Shown: in pieces, positions 26,905 through 35,754 of the stretch | Layout: each line of letters begins with the position of its first letter | How positions within the stretch are numbered: the first letter of the stretch is position 1 | Assembly (NCBI RefSeq): GCF_009618275.1 | Contig: NZ_WIAD01000027.1 | Span: 18,960-82,959, forward strand | From: Roseimaritima sediminicola | Lineage (GTDB): Bacteria > Planctomycetota > Planctomycetia > Pirellulales > Pirellulaceae | Direction of reading: 5' to 3' | Length of the DNA: 64,000 nucleotides | The notes under the pieces: generated by a model | Seen by the model: only the letters and a program-made list of their open reading frames with translations | Database searches by the model: none | Told to the model about the DNA's origin: nothing | Program-made: the position numbers and the translations under genes

Positions 26905-28068
26905 CTAACGGGGATGATAGATGCGGTTGAACGCCGCCGGATCGAAGGGGTCGCTGACCGGCGGCAAGCGCGTGGGCCGGTTCGAGCCGGCGGACGGCGA
27001 GGCGGCGGAGGCGGAGGAGGCCTCGGCGGCGGCGGTGTCGGCCGCCGGAGCGGTGGCCACCATCGCGGGCGTTGCCGCAGCGGCCGCCCACTGGGATTGC
27101 CGTTGGCTCATCGCCACGATCCACGCCTCGAGGGTTTCCCGCAGCGACTCGTCGCCGAGCGTCAGGGGAGCCGCGGACGCATCGCCGTGCGCCTCGCCAG
27201 CACGCACCAACAACGGGCTCGCCTCGGGATGTTCGTCGTTGATCCACCGCAGCAGTCTGGTCAGGTTTTGCCGCGTGTGGTTGGCGGGCAGCCGTTGCCC
27301 CGAACCGAAATGTTCCAGCTGCCAGATCGCCGAAGACGCGCCGCCATGACAGCCCGCCTGACCACAGCGGTTGATCAACAGGGGCTGGATCTTTCGCGTA
27401 TAGCTCAACAGCAGATCGCGTCGCAGCGTGGCGATCGGTTCGTGCGCGTCGTCGCCAGGGGAGGGCGACATGTCCCCGGCAAAACGCGGGGAAGGCAGCA
27501 TGTCGTTGCCGGGGGGCGTGGCCTTCTCGAAGAAACGCTCTGGCCTCGCAACGCCCTCCTGCTGGTCGATTTCCGACGCTCCGGCGGGCTCTGAGGACGC
27601 TTGTCGCCGGCGAGCACTCTTCAGCAGAGCCGCCATGGCCATGCCGCGGCGGTCGCTGGGAGCCAGCCGCTGGAGCGTCCTGAGTTCCGCTTCGGCGATG
27701 TCCAGCAGGCCCTGCTGGATCGCCCAGCGAAGGTCCGCAAAGCGAGCCGAGAGGCTGTGCTGGGGGCGATGCTGCACCCGGTAGGCGTACAGCTGTTCGA
27801 GCGTTTCCGCCCAGTGCAGCACCTGGGCTTCGGGCAAACGAATGGAAGCCTGATCGGATTGTTCGATTCTGACGAACGCCCCGTCGATCACGGCTCGGCC
27901 CGGCAGCACGTTGCCGTTGTCCAAGAGGACGTAGCCGGCGGGCGACGACGGGGACGGGGACGGGCCTTGCGCGCACGCCGGAATCGCCCCGCCAGGCCAA
28001 CCCCAGGGGCCGCCGGCGAGCGTGGCCAGAAGCAATACGCGGCAGATCGTTCGACGAAGCAAGCTCAT
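26905..28068 (-). CDS. Secreted protein with a C-x4-C-H haem-like motif
   Basis: A 387-residue exported protein (signal peptide ending near IPACAQG). The N-terminal third has a small beta-barrel-like segment (GYVLLDNGNVLPGRAVIDGAFVRI) seen in other planctomycete secreted proteins. The middle region, after a Pro-rich linker, reads LLINRCGQAGCHGG, resembling the attachment region of planctomycete cytochrome-like domains but with four residues between the cysteines instead of two. The C-terminus is Ala-rich and ends in FDPAAFNRIYHPR. A cytochrome or a zinc-binding role is possible; neither is shown. Confidence 0.65.
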   Translation of the reverse strand: MSLLRRTICRVLLLATLAGGPWGWPGGAIPACAQGPSPSPSSPAGYVLLDNGNVLPGRAVIDGAFVRIEQSDQASIRLPEAQVLHWAETLEQLYAYRVQHRPQHSLSARFADLRWAIQQGLLDIAEAELRTLQRLAPSDRRGMAMAALLKSARRRQASSEPAGASEIDQQEGVARPERFFEKATPPGNDMLPSPRFAGDMSPSPGDDAHEPIATLRRDLLLSYTRKIQPLLINRCGQAGCHGGASSAIWQLEHFGSGQRLPANHTRQNLTRLLRWINDEHPEASPLLVRAGEAHGDASAAPLTLGDESLRETLEAWIVAMSQRQSQWAAAAATPAMVATAPAADTAAAEASSASAASPSAGSNRPTRLPPVSDPFDPAAFNRIYHPR

Positions 28069-28455
28069 AACGGCCGGACACTAGCAATTGCTCGGCGGCC
28101 GGGTCAAGCCAGCCCCCTGCCGCTGACGCCCCTGCCGCTGACACCCCCGCCGGTGGCGCCCGTTCGCTGGCACCCGTGCCGGTTCGGCCAGCGACGCCGC
28201 GATGCGGTGGTCCGACCGCGGCTGTTGTTCAAACGCAACATCGATGTGGCTCGGCGGCGACAGGGCCGGCCGCCGAGGGGATCTGCGCCGCGACGAGTAA
28301 GTCCTTTCTCTCGTTGGGTTTAAGGGGGTGCGCGGAGCCCGGATTAAGATTCCTGGCACGGCGCCTGCAAAGCTTGCTGCCAACGACTGTCTTGATCCGT
28401 CCGAAAACCGTTTCCTCTGAAAAACTGCACGGCTCTCGCGAGCCACGTTACTGCG
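28069..28455. other. Intergenic region, divergent, no gene seen
   Basis: This 387-base spacer separates two divergent genes. It has a short imperfect repeat (CCCCTGCCGCTGACG, twice near 28113-28145). I see no convincing promoter consensus or RNA gene. Confidence 0.4.
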
Positions 28456-29334
28456 ATGCATTGTGTTCATTCCGCCGACCTCGCCGCCATGTTGGCCCAT
28501 TACGGACCCGGCTTGCTGTACGACCGAAACCTGCTGCCCGCCGAGGCGATGACCGGGTACTGGACGGCGAGCCGGCATCGCTTCGACCTCTGGCATCACG
28601 CCATCGGCCGTTACCGGCGCATCGAAAAAACCGCCCCGGCCGCCCTGCTGCGGCAGTGGTGGCAGGAGCACGTGCCGATGCTCGAAGAGGTGCTGGTCAG
28701 CGAGACGTTGACGCGTGTGTACGCCGCCCTGGGGGCGGGCCTGGACCGGCAGTGCGAGCAGAGCGAGCTGAAGCCCGTGCTGCATTCGGTCCATGTTACC
28801 CACATCGAAGTCCGGAACCGCGTGTTGCAGCTGATGGTCTACGGACGGGGCAGCAGCATCGACCAGGCGGTGCGTCTGAACCGGTTGCGTACCGAAGTCG
28901 AACGCTGGACCGATGTGCTGCTCGGAGCGATGGCGGCCGTATTTCCCGAACCGCTCGAGTACGCGTTCAACCAGCGCCGCGCAGCGGCCCATGGCAAGGA
29001 CGTCCGCAGTTTACCGATCGGCGCGGCGCGGGATACCGCCAACTGGCTGGCCGCCGCGACCCTGCGCAGCGTTCTGGAACGTCGCACGTCGCCACACCCC
29101 GCCCTCCCGGATGCGAATCGACAGGTCGCACGGGCTGTGATGCTGTGCCTGCGGCCGGACCTGTTCGATTCGGTGGGACTGATGAAATCGCTGTGGCTCA
29201 AACGCATGCAAGCCGGCGTCGAGCAAGCCGATCGCGTGCTCGAGGAGATGACGGCACCGGAGCTGAATTCGGGCAGCATCCTGGGCGGTTACGAGGCGGT
29301 ACGCAGTTCGGATACCCTGCGCCGCCTGTTGTAA
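28456..29334 (+). CDS. Hypothetical protein, mainly alpha-helical
   Basis: A 292-residue soluble protein without signal peptide or membrane segment. Regions such as HRFDLWHHAIGRYRRIE, LTRVYAALGAGLDRQ, HIEVRNRVLQLMVYG and LRPDLFDSVGLMKSLWLKRM suggest a helical fold. I do not recognise the family. It converges with the leucine-rich repeat gene, 10 bases apart. The ATG at 28456 is the first in frame. Confidence 0.65.
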   Translation: MHCVHSADLAAMLAHYGPGLLYDRNLLPAEAMTGYWTASRHRFDLWHHAIGRYRRIEKTAPAALLRQWWQEHVPMLEEVLVSETLTRVYAALGAGLDRQCEQSELKPVLHSVHVTHIEVRNRVLQLMVYGRGSSIDQAVRLNRLRTEVERWTDVLLGAMAAVFPEPLEYAFNQRRAAAHGKDVRSLPIGAARDTANWLAAATLRSVLERRTSPHPALPDANRQVARAVMLCLRPDLFDSVGLMKSLWLKRMQAGVEQADRVLEEMTAPELNSGSILGGYEAVRSSDTLRRLL

Positions 29335-29344
29335 CCCGGCCGGC

Positions 29345-30187
29345 CTACTCGTCGAACACGTCGACGCCCACGGCTTTGAGGGCTTCGATCTGCTCGCCCT
29401 TGGCCTGTTCACTCAGTGGGTTCTCGCCCAGGTACAGGCGGAGGTAGGGTGCGAAGCGTTTGGCGTCCGCCGCGTCGGCCTGGCACATTTTGACCAGCGG
29501 CTGGAGATCCTTGATCTTGTTGTTGCTGATCAGCAGCAGGTTCAATTCCTTCAGGCCGACCAGGGGCTGGAGGTCTTCGATGGCGTTGGAACGGACGTTC
29601 AGAGTGGAAAGCCACTGAAGTTTGGCGACCGGTCCCAGATCGCTCAGTTGATTGTTCTCGGCGTCGAGCGACCAGATTTTCGTCAGCTGGGCGATGGGTT
29701 CGAGCGTTTTCAGTTGGTTGCTGGCCACGTACAGCGTCCGCAGGTTGGCCATTTTCTGCAGCGGTTTCAGGTCGCTGATCTGGTTCCGCGAGACGTCCAA
29801 CAGCTGCATGCCGGTCAAGTCTTTCAGCGGTTCGAGGGTTTTGATTTTGTTGCCGGCCAACGTCACGCTCTGCAAGCGTTTCAGTTCCGCAATCGGCTTC
29901 AGGTCCGTGATCTCGTTGTCCTCCAGGTCCAACAGCATCACGGCCGGGCAGTGCTGCAGCCCTTCCAGGTTCTTGATGCCTTTGCCGCGGCCGACGACGC
30001 GGGAAATATTCTGGACGTCCTCTTTGGTAATCGGCTCGTCGTTGTAGCGTTTTTCGAAGACTTCGGCCCGCACGGCGGCCTCGAGGGCGGGGTCGGGGAA
30101 CAGTCGCGGGGGATCATCATCGGCGAAGCAGGTTGCGGAGAAGGCGGCAGCGGTCGTCAGGCACAAAAATACGCAGCAACGCATCAT
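29345..30187 (-). CDS. Secreted leucine-rich repeat protein
   Basis: A 280-residue exported protein (signal peptide MRCCVFLCLTTAAAFSATCFA). After an N-terminal cap it carries about seven 22-residue leucine-rich repeats of the SDS22/internalin kind, for example LQSVTLAGNKIKTLEPLKDL, LRTLYVASNQLKTLEPIAQL and WLSTLNVRSNAIEDLQPLVG. Such repeats form a curved surface for binding proteins. No cell-wall or membrane anchor is seen, so it may be free in the periplasm. Its partner is unknown. The second ATG at 30184 is equally possible. Confidence 0.85.
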   Translation of the reverse strand: MMRCCVFLCLTTAAAFSATCFADDDPPRLFPDPALEAAVRAEVFEKRYNDEPITKEDVQNISRVVGRGKGIKNLEGLQHCPAVMLLDLEDNEITDLKPIAELKRLQSVTLAGNKIKTLEPLKDLTGMQLLDVSRNQISDLKPLQKMANLRTLYVASNQLKTLEPIAQLTKIWSLDAENNQLSDLGPVAKLQWLSTLNVRSNAIEDLQPLVGLKELNLLLISNNKIKDLQPLVKMCQADAADAKRFAPYLRLYLGENPLSEQAKGEQIEALKAVGVDVFDE

Positions 30188-30483
30188 CGATCTCGAACAG
30201 AAAGGAAGGAATGGGAAAGGTGGGAGACCCTTCAGCCTAATTCCTCGCCACCGCGGCGACTACTAGCGTTTGCCCCGGTTCAAGAGAGCAAGCCCGGCCA
30301 ACACCGAAACGGCCGATCGGACCAGCGGCTCCGGACGGCCTGCGGAGCGTGGGGTATTCGCCGCGCACTGGCCCGGTTTTGATGGGACGGAAAGTCCCCT
30401 TGCGCGGTCTGGAGGGGGCTGGAAGAGCGGTTTTTTTCGCGAACTGGACTCGACCAGCTGTTAATGTTTGATGGGCTGGTAAT

Positions 30484-31119
30484 ATGAGACCCTGCTGGCG
30501 TTGTTTTTGTCATCCGGACGTGGTCGCAGAAAGTGGGGAGCGTGTGAGCGAAGAGGCGGAATTGATCGATGCCGCCCTTGAGGGGGACGCCGAGGCATTC
30601 GGCACGCTGGTGCAGAACCACCAGGACCGCCTGTTCGGAGCCATGCTGCAAGTGACGCGTTCGGCCGAAGAAGCCGAGGACGTCGTGCAGGAGGCCTTCG
30701 TACGCGCATACGTCAAACTGCACACCTTCCAGCGGAATAGCCGCTTTTTTACTTGGCTGTATCGGATCGCGTTCAACAGCGCCCTGTCGCGGCGGCGGCG
30801 AAAGCGAGCCAGTATCTCCCTGGATCAGACCCGCGAAGTCACCGGATTGGAACCGGTCGATCAAGTCGCAGCGCCCGACGATCGGCTGCTCCGCGGCGAA
30901 CGCATCGACATGGTCCGCGTGGCCCTCGATCGATTGACCGACGAGCACCGGGCGATCATGGTCTTGCGAGAAATGGAGAATCATGCGTATGAGGAGATCG
31001 CCGAAATCCTCGAGATCTCGATCGGGACCGTCCGCAGCCGCTTGAATCGGGCTAGGACCCAGCTGCGACAGACGCTCGAAGCGATGCAGCAGGCCGATGA
31101 GTATCCCGAGGATGCCTGA
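30484..31119 (+). CDS. RNA polymerase sigma factor, ECF (sigma-E-like) family
   Basis: A sigma-70 family factor with region 2 (DRLFGAMLQVTRSAEEAEDVVQEAFVRAY) and region 4 (EEIAEILEISIGTVRSRLNRARTQLR), joined by a short linker. It directs polymerase to a small set of promoters. The GTG at 30544, preceded by GGGGAG, would give 191 residues and may be the true start; the ATG at 30484 adds a Cys-rich tail. A small zinc-ribbon gene follows closely. No recognisable anti-sigma factor lies beside it. Confidence 0.9.
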   Translation: MRPCWRCFCHPDVVAESGERVSEEAELIDAALEGDAEAFGTLVQNHQDRLFGAMLQVTRSAEEAEDVVQEAFVRAYVKLHTFQRNSRFFTWLYRIAFNSALSRRRRKRASISLDQTREVTGLEPVDQVAAPDDRLLRGERIDMVRVALDRLTDEHRAIMVLREMENHAYEEIAEILEISIGTVRSRLNRARTQLRQTLEAMQQADEYPEDA

Positions 31120-31177
31120 TGCCGCGGTGGGCAGCGGGCTGTGTCTTCTTTTGCCAAGCGGTCCGGGCGAGGCGTGT

Positions 31178-31471
31178 ATGGCCGATTCGAACGCAAACCC
31201 AGCGTCCCACTCGAAGTTCCGTTCCGGTTCCGGTCCCCAGCACTTGGACCTGAGCTCCGACGCCGCGATGCGCAAAGACGCCACCGCGGCGAGCCGCGCC
31301 AGCCGACCGTTTCTGGGCGTGATGTTTCGCTGCTGCAACCTCTACGCCCGGCTGTACCGCTTGGACGACCTGACGGCCTACAGCGGTCGCTGTCCCCGCT
31401 GTGGCAAACGCTTGCGAGTGCCGATCGGCAGCGGCGGAACCGGCCAGCGTTTCTTCGAAACCAACAGCTAG
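31178..31471 (+). CDS. Small zinc-ribbon protein
   Basis: A 97-residue protein whose C-terminal half reads FLGVMFRCCNLYARLYR, then SGRCPRCGKRLRVPIG. The Cys-Cys and Cys-x2-Cys pairs could hold one zinc ion. The gene lies 58 bases after the sigma factor, on the same strand. An upstream ATG at 31097 would overlap the sigma gene by 23 bases. I recall similar small proteins in other planctomycetes but can name no function; it lacks the His-x3-Cys-x2-Cys motif of zinc anti-sigma factors. Confidence 0.7.
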   Translation: MADSNANPASHSKFRSGSGPQHLDLSSDAAMRKDATAASRASRPFLGVMFRCCNLYARLYRLDDLTAYSGRCPRCGKRLRVPIGSGGTGQRFFETNS

Positions 31472-31484
31472 CTTCAGCCCCGTC

Positions 31485-32210
31485 CCCACACGCACCCGGT
31501 GTGTCGCCTCGCCAACGAACCAGCCGCGGAGCAGCGGCAGGCGGTAGCCTGGGGCGCGAGCCCCAGAACGCCGCCCCCAAATCCACGCTAGCTCCGGAGG
31601 AGCGACATGACGACCGCACGTCACCCCTCCGGGGTTTATCGTTTGGTGGGGCCATGCCCCAGGGGCTCGCGCCCCTGGCTACCACATGTCCTCGCTCCGC
31701 GAATTTCGAGGACCAACCGTGGAGCGAATATCCAATACCCAACCGCTCCGGGAATTTCCAATACCCAACCGCATCGCGGAGCGATTGCCCGGTGACCAAC
31801 CGCGGGGCGTGCCTCGAAAAACGCAATCCACGACGCTCCTCGACAACGCGTGTCGCCCCGCCAACGAACCAGCCGCGGAGCGGCGGCAGGTGGTAGCCTG
31901 GGGCGCAAGCCCCAGGAACGGTGCCCCCAACCCACACGCTAGCTCCGGAGGAGCGACATGAAGACCGTGTGCCACCCCTCCGGGGTTTAGCGTTTGGTGG
32001 GGCGTGAGCCCCAGGGGCTCGCGCCCCTGGCTACCGCATGTCCTCGCTCCGCGAATTTCCAACGCCCAACCGCTCCGCGGTTTTCCGGTACCCAACCCGG
32101 GCTCGCGCCCCTGGCTACCGCATGTCCTCGCTCCGCGAATTTCCAATACCCAACCGCTCTGCGAATTTTCGGCACCCAACCGCGGCGCGGCGAGAACATT
32201 TTTACATGCA
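31485..32210. repeat. Composite palindromic repeat block, inverse orientation
   Basis: The same modules as at 2990-5140 appear as reverse complements: CCAGCCGCGGAGC, GCGCAAGCCCCAGG, CTCCGGAGGAGCGACATG, ACCCCTCCGGGGTTTA and CTACCACATGTCCTCGCTCC. The last landmark occurs at about 31679, 32031 and 32115. No gene or transposase lies within the block. It fills most of the 31472-32390 gap; the remaining 180 bases show nothing recognisable. Confidence 0.85.
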
Positions 32211-32390
32211 ACCGCGCGCGTGCTCTGTCCCCGGCGGTGCTCTGTCCCCGGCGGTGGTCCCCGGCGGTGTGTTGTCCTCGCGGGGATGCTGGGGATTGGC
32301 ATTGGCCGCGGAGGGTGGGTTTGCTATGAAGCTTTTGCTATTGCTCTTGCCTTCGCTTTTATCACGTCGCCTGGAAACCCAAGCTGAATC

Positions 32391-33023
32391 GTGCTCGCTG
32401 ATTACAAAGTTGGACGCTGCTCGCGGCGCTGCTATATCGAGGACCGGCCGCTGGAGCCGGGCGAGACGTTTTATTCGGTCGTTATCCCCGACGATCACGG
32501 CGAACTGCAGCGCCGCGACTATTCGGCGCGCGCCTGGTCCGAGCCCGCGGAGGGGAATCCGGGGCCGCCGGAGGGCACCCTGGGCTGGTGGAAAGGCCGG
32601 ATTCCCGAAGCCGGCGAGCAGAAATTGGTCCTCGCTCCCAACCCGGTCTTGATCGAGATCCTGCGGCAATTGCTGGCCGATCCCGGGCGCGGACCCCTGG
32701 CCTACCTGTTGGCCCTGCTCTTGATGCGCCGCCGTGTCGTCCGCCCCCTGCCCTCCACCGAACCCACAACCCCCGCCGACGCAACCAACCCCGCCGACGC
32801 AACCAACCCCGCCGACGCAACCAACCCCGCCGACGCAACCAACCCCGCCGACGCAACCAACCCCGCTGACGCCGCGGATTCCACCGCCGCGTTGCCCGTG
32901 CTGACCATCGAGGTGCTCCCCGACGGCGAGACGATCGATGTCCCCCAGTGGGAGATCCGCCCGGAAGATGCAACCAACCTGCGGGATGAACTGAACGAAC
33001 TGCTGTACTGCGAAGCCGAATGA
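32391..33023 (+). CDS. Conserved-type hypothetical protein with PADATN repeats
   Basis: A 210-residue protein starting with GTG. The N-terminus has a short cysteine-containing segment (KVGRCSRRCYIEDRPLEPGETFYSVV), a pattern I associate with small planctomycete proteins of unknown role. A hydrophobic stretch (AYLLALLLMRRRVV) is followed by five exact copies of the 18-base unit for PADATN (32772-32861) and an acidic C-terminus. The stop overlaps the next start by four bases (ATGA), so the two genes are probably co-translated. Confidence 0.7.
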   Translation: MLADYKVGRCSRRCYIEDRPLEPGETFYSVVIPDDHGELQRRDYSARAWSEPAEGNPGPPEGTLGWWKGRIPEAGEQKLVLAPNPVLIEILRQLLADPGRGPLAYLLALLLMRRRVVRPLPSTEPTTPADATNPADATNPADATNPADATNPADATNPADAADSTAALPVLTIEVLPDGETIDVPQWEIRPEDATNLRDELNELLYCEAE

Positions 33024-34303
33024 TTGCTCAACCACCCGGGGACCGGTCCCCCAGCCGCATCGGCCCCAGCCGGTTGCCAAGTAGCCAGCAATGGCTGCAC
33101 CTGCTGGCCACGCTGTCGGTTGTTTGGGTCGCGGGCGGAGCGGCTTGCTATCGTCAGCAACGCGTCGCTGATTTCGCGGCGCCCCCGGTGGTCTTCGAAT
33201 CGGTGCCGACGCTGGAGGAATTGGCGGCAGTGGTCAATCGCACCGACGCCATTGAAAAACTGCAAAGCAATTCGGCCACCGTCACCGCGCCGAGCATGTC
33301 CGACAAAGGACTGAGCACCACGCTGGTCCTGCACCGTGACAAACGTTTCCGAATGCGCGGCAAGATCCCGCCCCTGCCCGTCACGATTTTGGACCTCGGC
33401 AGCAACGAGGACGTGTTCTGGTTTCAAGTGCCCGAAGGGATGCGGCAAACGCTGTACTACGCCCATCACGAGCAATACGCCCGGCAGTCGCAGCGGATGA
33501 TCCTGCCGGTGGATCCGACCTGGTTGATCAGCGCCTTGGGGCTGGTGCATCTGGATCCGGCCGGCGTCATCGAAGGACCGACGCGGCGTCCCGATGGCCA
33601 GCTGGAAGTCCGCAGCCGGTTGGCGATGCCCGACGGAGATTACCGCCGCGTCTGCGTCGTCAATGACCAGACCGGTGTCGTCACCGAACAATACCTGTAC
33701 GGTCCGGACAACGAATTGGTCGCCCGCGCCCAGGCCTCGCAGCACCGCTACTACGAAGCCCAGCAGTGCTCGCTGCCGCATCGGGTCGAGATCCATCTGC
33801 AACCCGCCGGCGGCCCGCCGCTGGCGTTGGAAATGGAAATCGGTCAGTACACGATCAATGAAATCCTTTCGGGCGATCCCGACCTGTTCAAAATGCCTCA
33901 GAACGCGCCGGAACAGATCGACCTGACGCGTCTGAGCAACCTGGCGCAGCTCGGTATGGGACACGGCGGGGCCGCCGGACCGGTGGCCGGACCCGTGCCG
34001 CCACCGACCCGCGCCGGCCCCCCGCCGCCACGCAGCACACCCCTGTCGCCACGCAGCACACCCCTGTCGCCACGCAGCTCACCCCTGTCGCCGGCGACGG
34101 AGCCATACGGTGCTGCGGCACCGGGCCAATCCCGCGCTGCCGCACCGCTTGAGACGCCGCTGGCCAACTGGCCGACCCGCGAGGAGGTGCAGACCATCCT
34201 CCAGATGCCACCGGTCGAGGGCCCCGCGGCCCGCACCGCCGACCAAGGCTATGCCCCGGCGGCCAGCTACCGGCCGGCCCTCCGCGGAACCCAGCTTCGC
34301 TGA
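33020..34303 (+). CDS. Secreted or lipid-anchored protein with LolA-like fold, Pro-rich tail
   Basis: A 427-residue protein with an N-terminal hydrophobic helix (LLATLSVVWVAGGAAC, possible lipobox). The mature domain (residues 60-290) has the alternating strands of the outer-membrane lipoprotein-sorting fold: ATVTAPSMSDKGLSTTLVL, KRFRMRGKIP, DVFWFQVPEG and ALEMEIGQYTINEIL. The C-terminal 110 residues are Pro/Ser-rich, with RSTPLSPRSTPLSPRSSPLSP-like units that are unlikely to fold. It overlaps the preceding gene. The LolA-like assignment is from pattern only and is tentative. Confidence 0.65.
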   Translation: MIAQPPGDRSPSRIGPSRLPSSQQWLHLLATLSVVWVAGGAACYRQQRVADFAAPPVVFESVPTLEELAAVVNRTDAIEKLQSNSATVTAPSMSDKGLSTTLVLHRDKRFRMRGKIPPLPVTILDLGSNEDVFWFQVPEGMRQTLYYAHHEQYARQSQRMILPVDPTWLISALGLVHLDPAGVIEGPTRRPDGQLEVRSRLAMPDGDYRRVCVVNDQTGVVTEQYLYGPDNELVARAQASQHRYYEAQQCSLPHRVEIHLQPAGGPPLALEMEIGQYTINEILSGDPDLFKMPQNAPEQIDLTRLSNLAQLGMGHGGAAGPVAGPVPPPTRAGPPPPRSTPLSPRSTPLSPRSSPLSPATEPYGAAAPGQSRAAAPLETPLANWPTREEVQTILQMPPVEGPAARTADQGYAPAASYRPALRGTQLR

Positions 34304-34326
34304 AGCGGCGTTTCCGGGACGAGTGC

Positions 34327-34426
34327 GGTTGTCCCAGCCGTGAGTTGCCTTTCGCTCCGCCGTAGCTGAAGGTCGCCAGACCAGGGACCTTTCGCCGCCG
34401 CGATCCGATCTCTGGCGAGGTCAGCT
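34327..34426. repeat. Fragments of two dispersed palindromic families
   Basis: GCGGTTGTCCCAGCCGTGAG (family of 24897) is followed by an imperfect palindrome with arms GTAGCTGAAGGTCGCCAGA and TCTGGCGAGGTCAGCT (family of 6916). They lie between the convergent stops at 34303 and 34464. Confidence 0.75.
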
Positions 34427-34463
34427 GTCCTGGAATGGAACCTGGCCGCAGCCCGCTGCCCAC

Positions 34464-35021
34464 CTACGCAGGGCCGCGATCCCGCAGCTTGGCCCGAGCT
34501 CGGCTGAGCAACGGACCGACGCTGTTCTCGGGCAGTCCGGCCGCGGCGCTGATCTCGCTGTAGGATTTGCCTTCCAGATGGAACATGCGAACCACGTGGG
34601 CTTCTTTGGGATCCAAACGAGCCATCATCTGTTGGACCTGTTCCTGGTCGGCGATGCGGTCTTCGTGAACCGACTCCACGGTCGCGTCGGCCGGTTCCGC
34701 GCCGGCGATCAATTGAAACCCGGCGGCCATCATCCGGCGGACCACAATGCGGCGAGCGATCACGGCCAGGTAGGTCGCCAGGGAACAATTGCGGCGAAAG
34801 CGGCGGAGGATGGCGAAATGATCGTCGACCAGGGCCAGGAAGACGTCGGCCACCAAATCGTCTCGCTGTTCCGCTGACAACTGTATTTGCCGGCTGTGCG
34901 CGGTATGATTGACGACGTGGACCACCAACCCCAGAAAGCGGTCCACGAAGTTCTCCCAGGCCCGAGGCGTTTGCTGCAGGCACTGATCCAGTAAACGGCG
35001 ATCCACTTCGGACAGGGACAC
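34464..35021 (-). CDS. RNA polymerase sigma factor, sigma-70 family (ECF-like)
   Basis: A 185-residue sigma factor. Region 2 reads WENFVDRFLGLVVHVVNH through DDLVADVFLALVDD, and region 4 reads LDPKEAHVVRMFHLEGKSYSEIS followed by LPENSVGPLLSRARAKLRD. The region 2 core is diverged from classic ECF factors, as is common in planctomycete-specific groups. No anti-sigma or sensor gene lies next to it. The start at 35021 gives the expected length. Confidence 0.88.
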   Translation of the reverse strand: MSLSEVDRRLLDQCLQQTPRAWENFVDRFLGLVVHVVNHTAHSRQIQLSAEQRDDLVADVFLALVDDHFAILRRFRRNCSLATYLAVIARRIVVRRMMAAGFQLIAGAEPADATVESVHEDRIADQEQVQQMMARLDPKEAHVVRMFHLEGKSYSEISAAAGLPENSVGPLLSRARAKLRDRGPA

Positions 35022-35338
35022 GTGGTGATACTTGGGGTAGAGCGGTACCGAACAAAAACCAGGCGGAAAAGCAACTCGGGCGGTAAAACAACGCCTTATA
35101 GCATGTTAGGTACCGCACCGGACGGTCGCAAGTTTTTGCACTGAATTCGCTAGGTCGCCCACGTTGACACCCCGCCCGGCGGGTCCTAGGATGCCGCGCG
35201 GGGCTTGATCGCGATGGATAGTCGTTAAGCTTTCGGTGCTGGGCTGCCGAAAGAACAAGAGCGGCGATCCCAAGAAGCGGTTTTCTCCCTTTTTGGGTTA
35301 GCGTTTTTCACAGTTTTGCAGCGGAAAGGTTAAAGACG
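35022..35338. other. Divergent intergenic region between sigma factor and ferredoxin genes
   Basis: This 317-base spacer must contain two divergent promoters. Its right half is less GC-rich than its surroundings (around 35280-35330), and GGAAAGG about 10 bases before the ferredoxin ATG could act as ribosome binding site. No RNA gene is recognised. Confidence 0.4.
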
Positions 35339-35617
35339 ATGACGCACGTGGTGACGCAACCATGTTTCGGGTGCAAATACACCGATTGTGTAGTGGTTTG
35401 CCCGGTAGAGTGTTTCTACGAGGGCGAAAAAATGCTGTACATCCACCCCGAAGAATGTATCGACTGTGAAGCGTGTGTGCCGGAATGCCCGGTCGAGGCG
35501 ATCTTCCACGAAGACAACGTGCCCGACGAGTGGCAAGAGTACATCGGCATGAACGCCGAGAAGAGCGAAGAGTGTGAAGTGATCACCGAAAAGAAAGAGC
35601 CGCTGGCCGACGACTGA
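35339..35617 (+). CDS. fdxA: 7Fe ferredoxin (3Fe-4S / 4Fe-4S)
   Basis: A 92-residue electron carrier. The cysteines match Azotobacter ferredoxin I offset by one: Cys9, Cys12, Cys17, Cys21-Pro, Cys25, and Cys40, Cys43, Cys46, Cys50-Pro. In that family Cys9, Cys17 and Cys50 hold a 3Fe-4S cluster, and Cys21 with Cys40, Cys43 and Cys46 hold a 4Fe-4S cluster. The C-terminal tail is acidic. A strong terminator follows, so it is probably a single-gene unit. Its redox partner is not in the window. Confidence 0.95.
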   Translation: MTHVVTQPCFGCKYTDCVVVCPVECFYEGEKMLYIHPEECIDCEACVPECPVEAIFHEDNVPDEWQEYIGMNAEKSEECEVITEKKEPLADD

Positions 35618-35672
35618 GCCCGCCGGTCCTTCCGCCCGCTCTGTCAACAGACGCTTCGTCGAAAACACACGC

Positions 35673-35702
35673 AAGCTCGCCGCAATCGCGGCGAGCTTTT
35701 TT
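35673..35702 (+). terminator. Rho-independent terminator of fdxA
   Basis: An 11-base perfect stem (AAGCTCGCCGC with GCGGCGAGCTT), a 4-base loop and a run of six T, 55 bases after the fdxA stop. Confidence 0.9.
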
Positions 35703-35754
35703 CATGCGCCGCCCCGTAGCGCCGCCCGCCGTCGTGGGGCTATCAAATGCAGTG

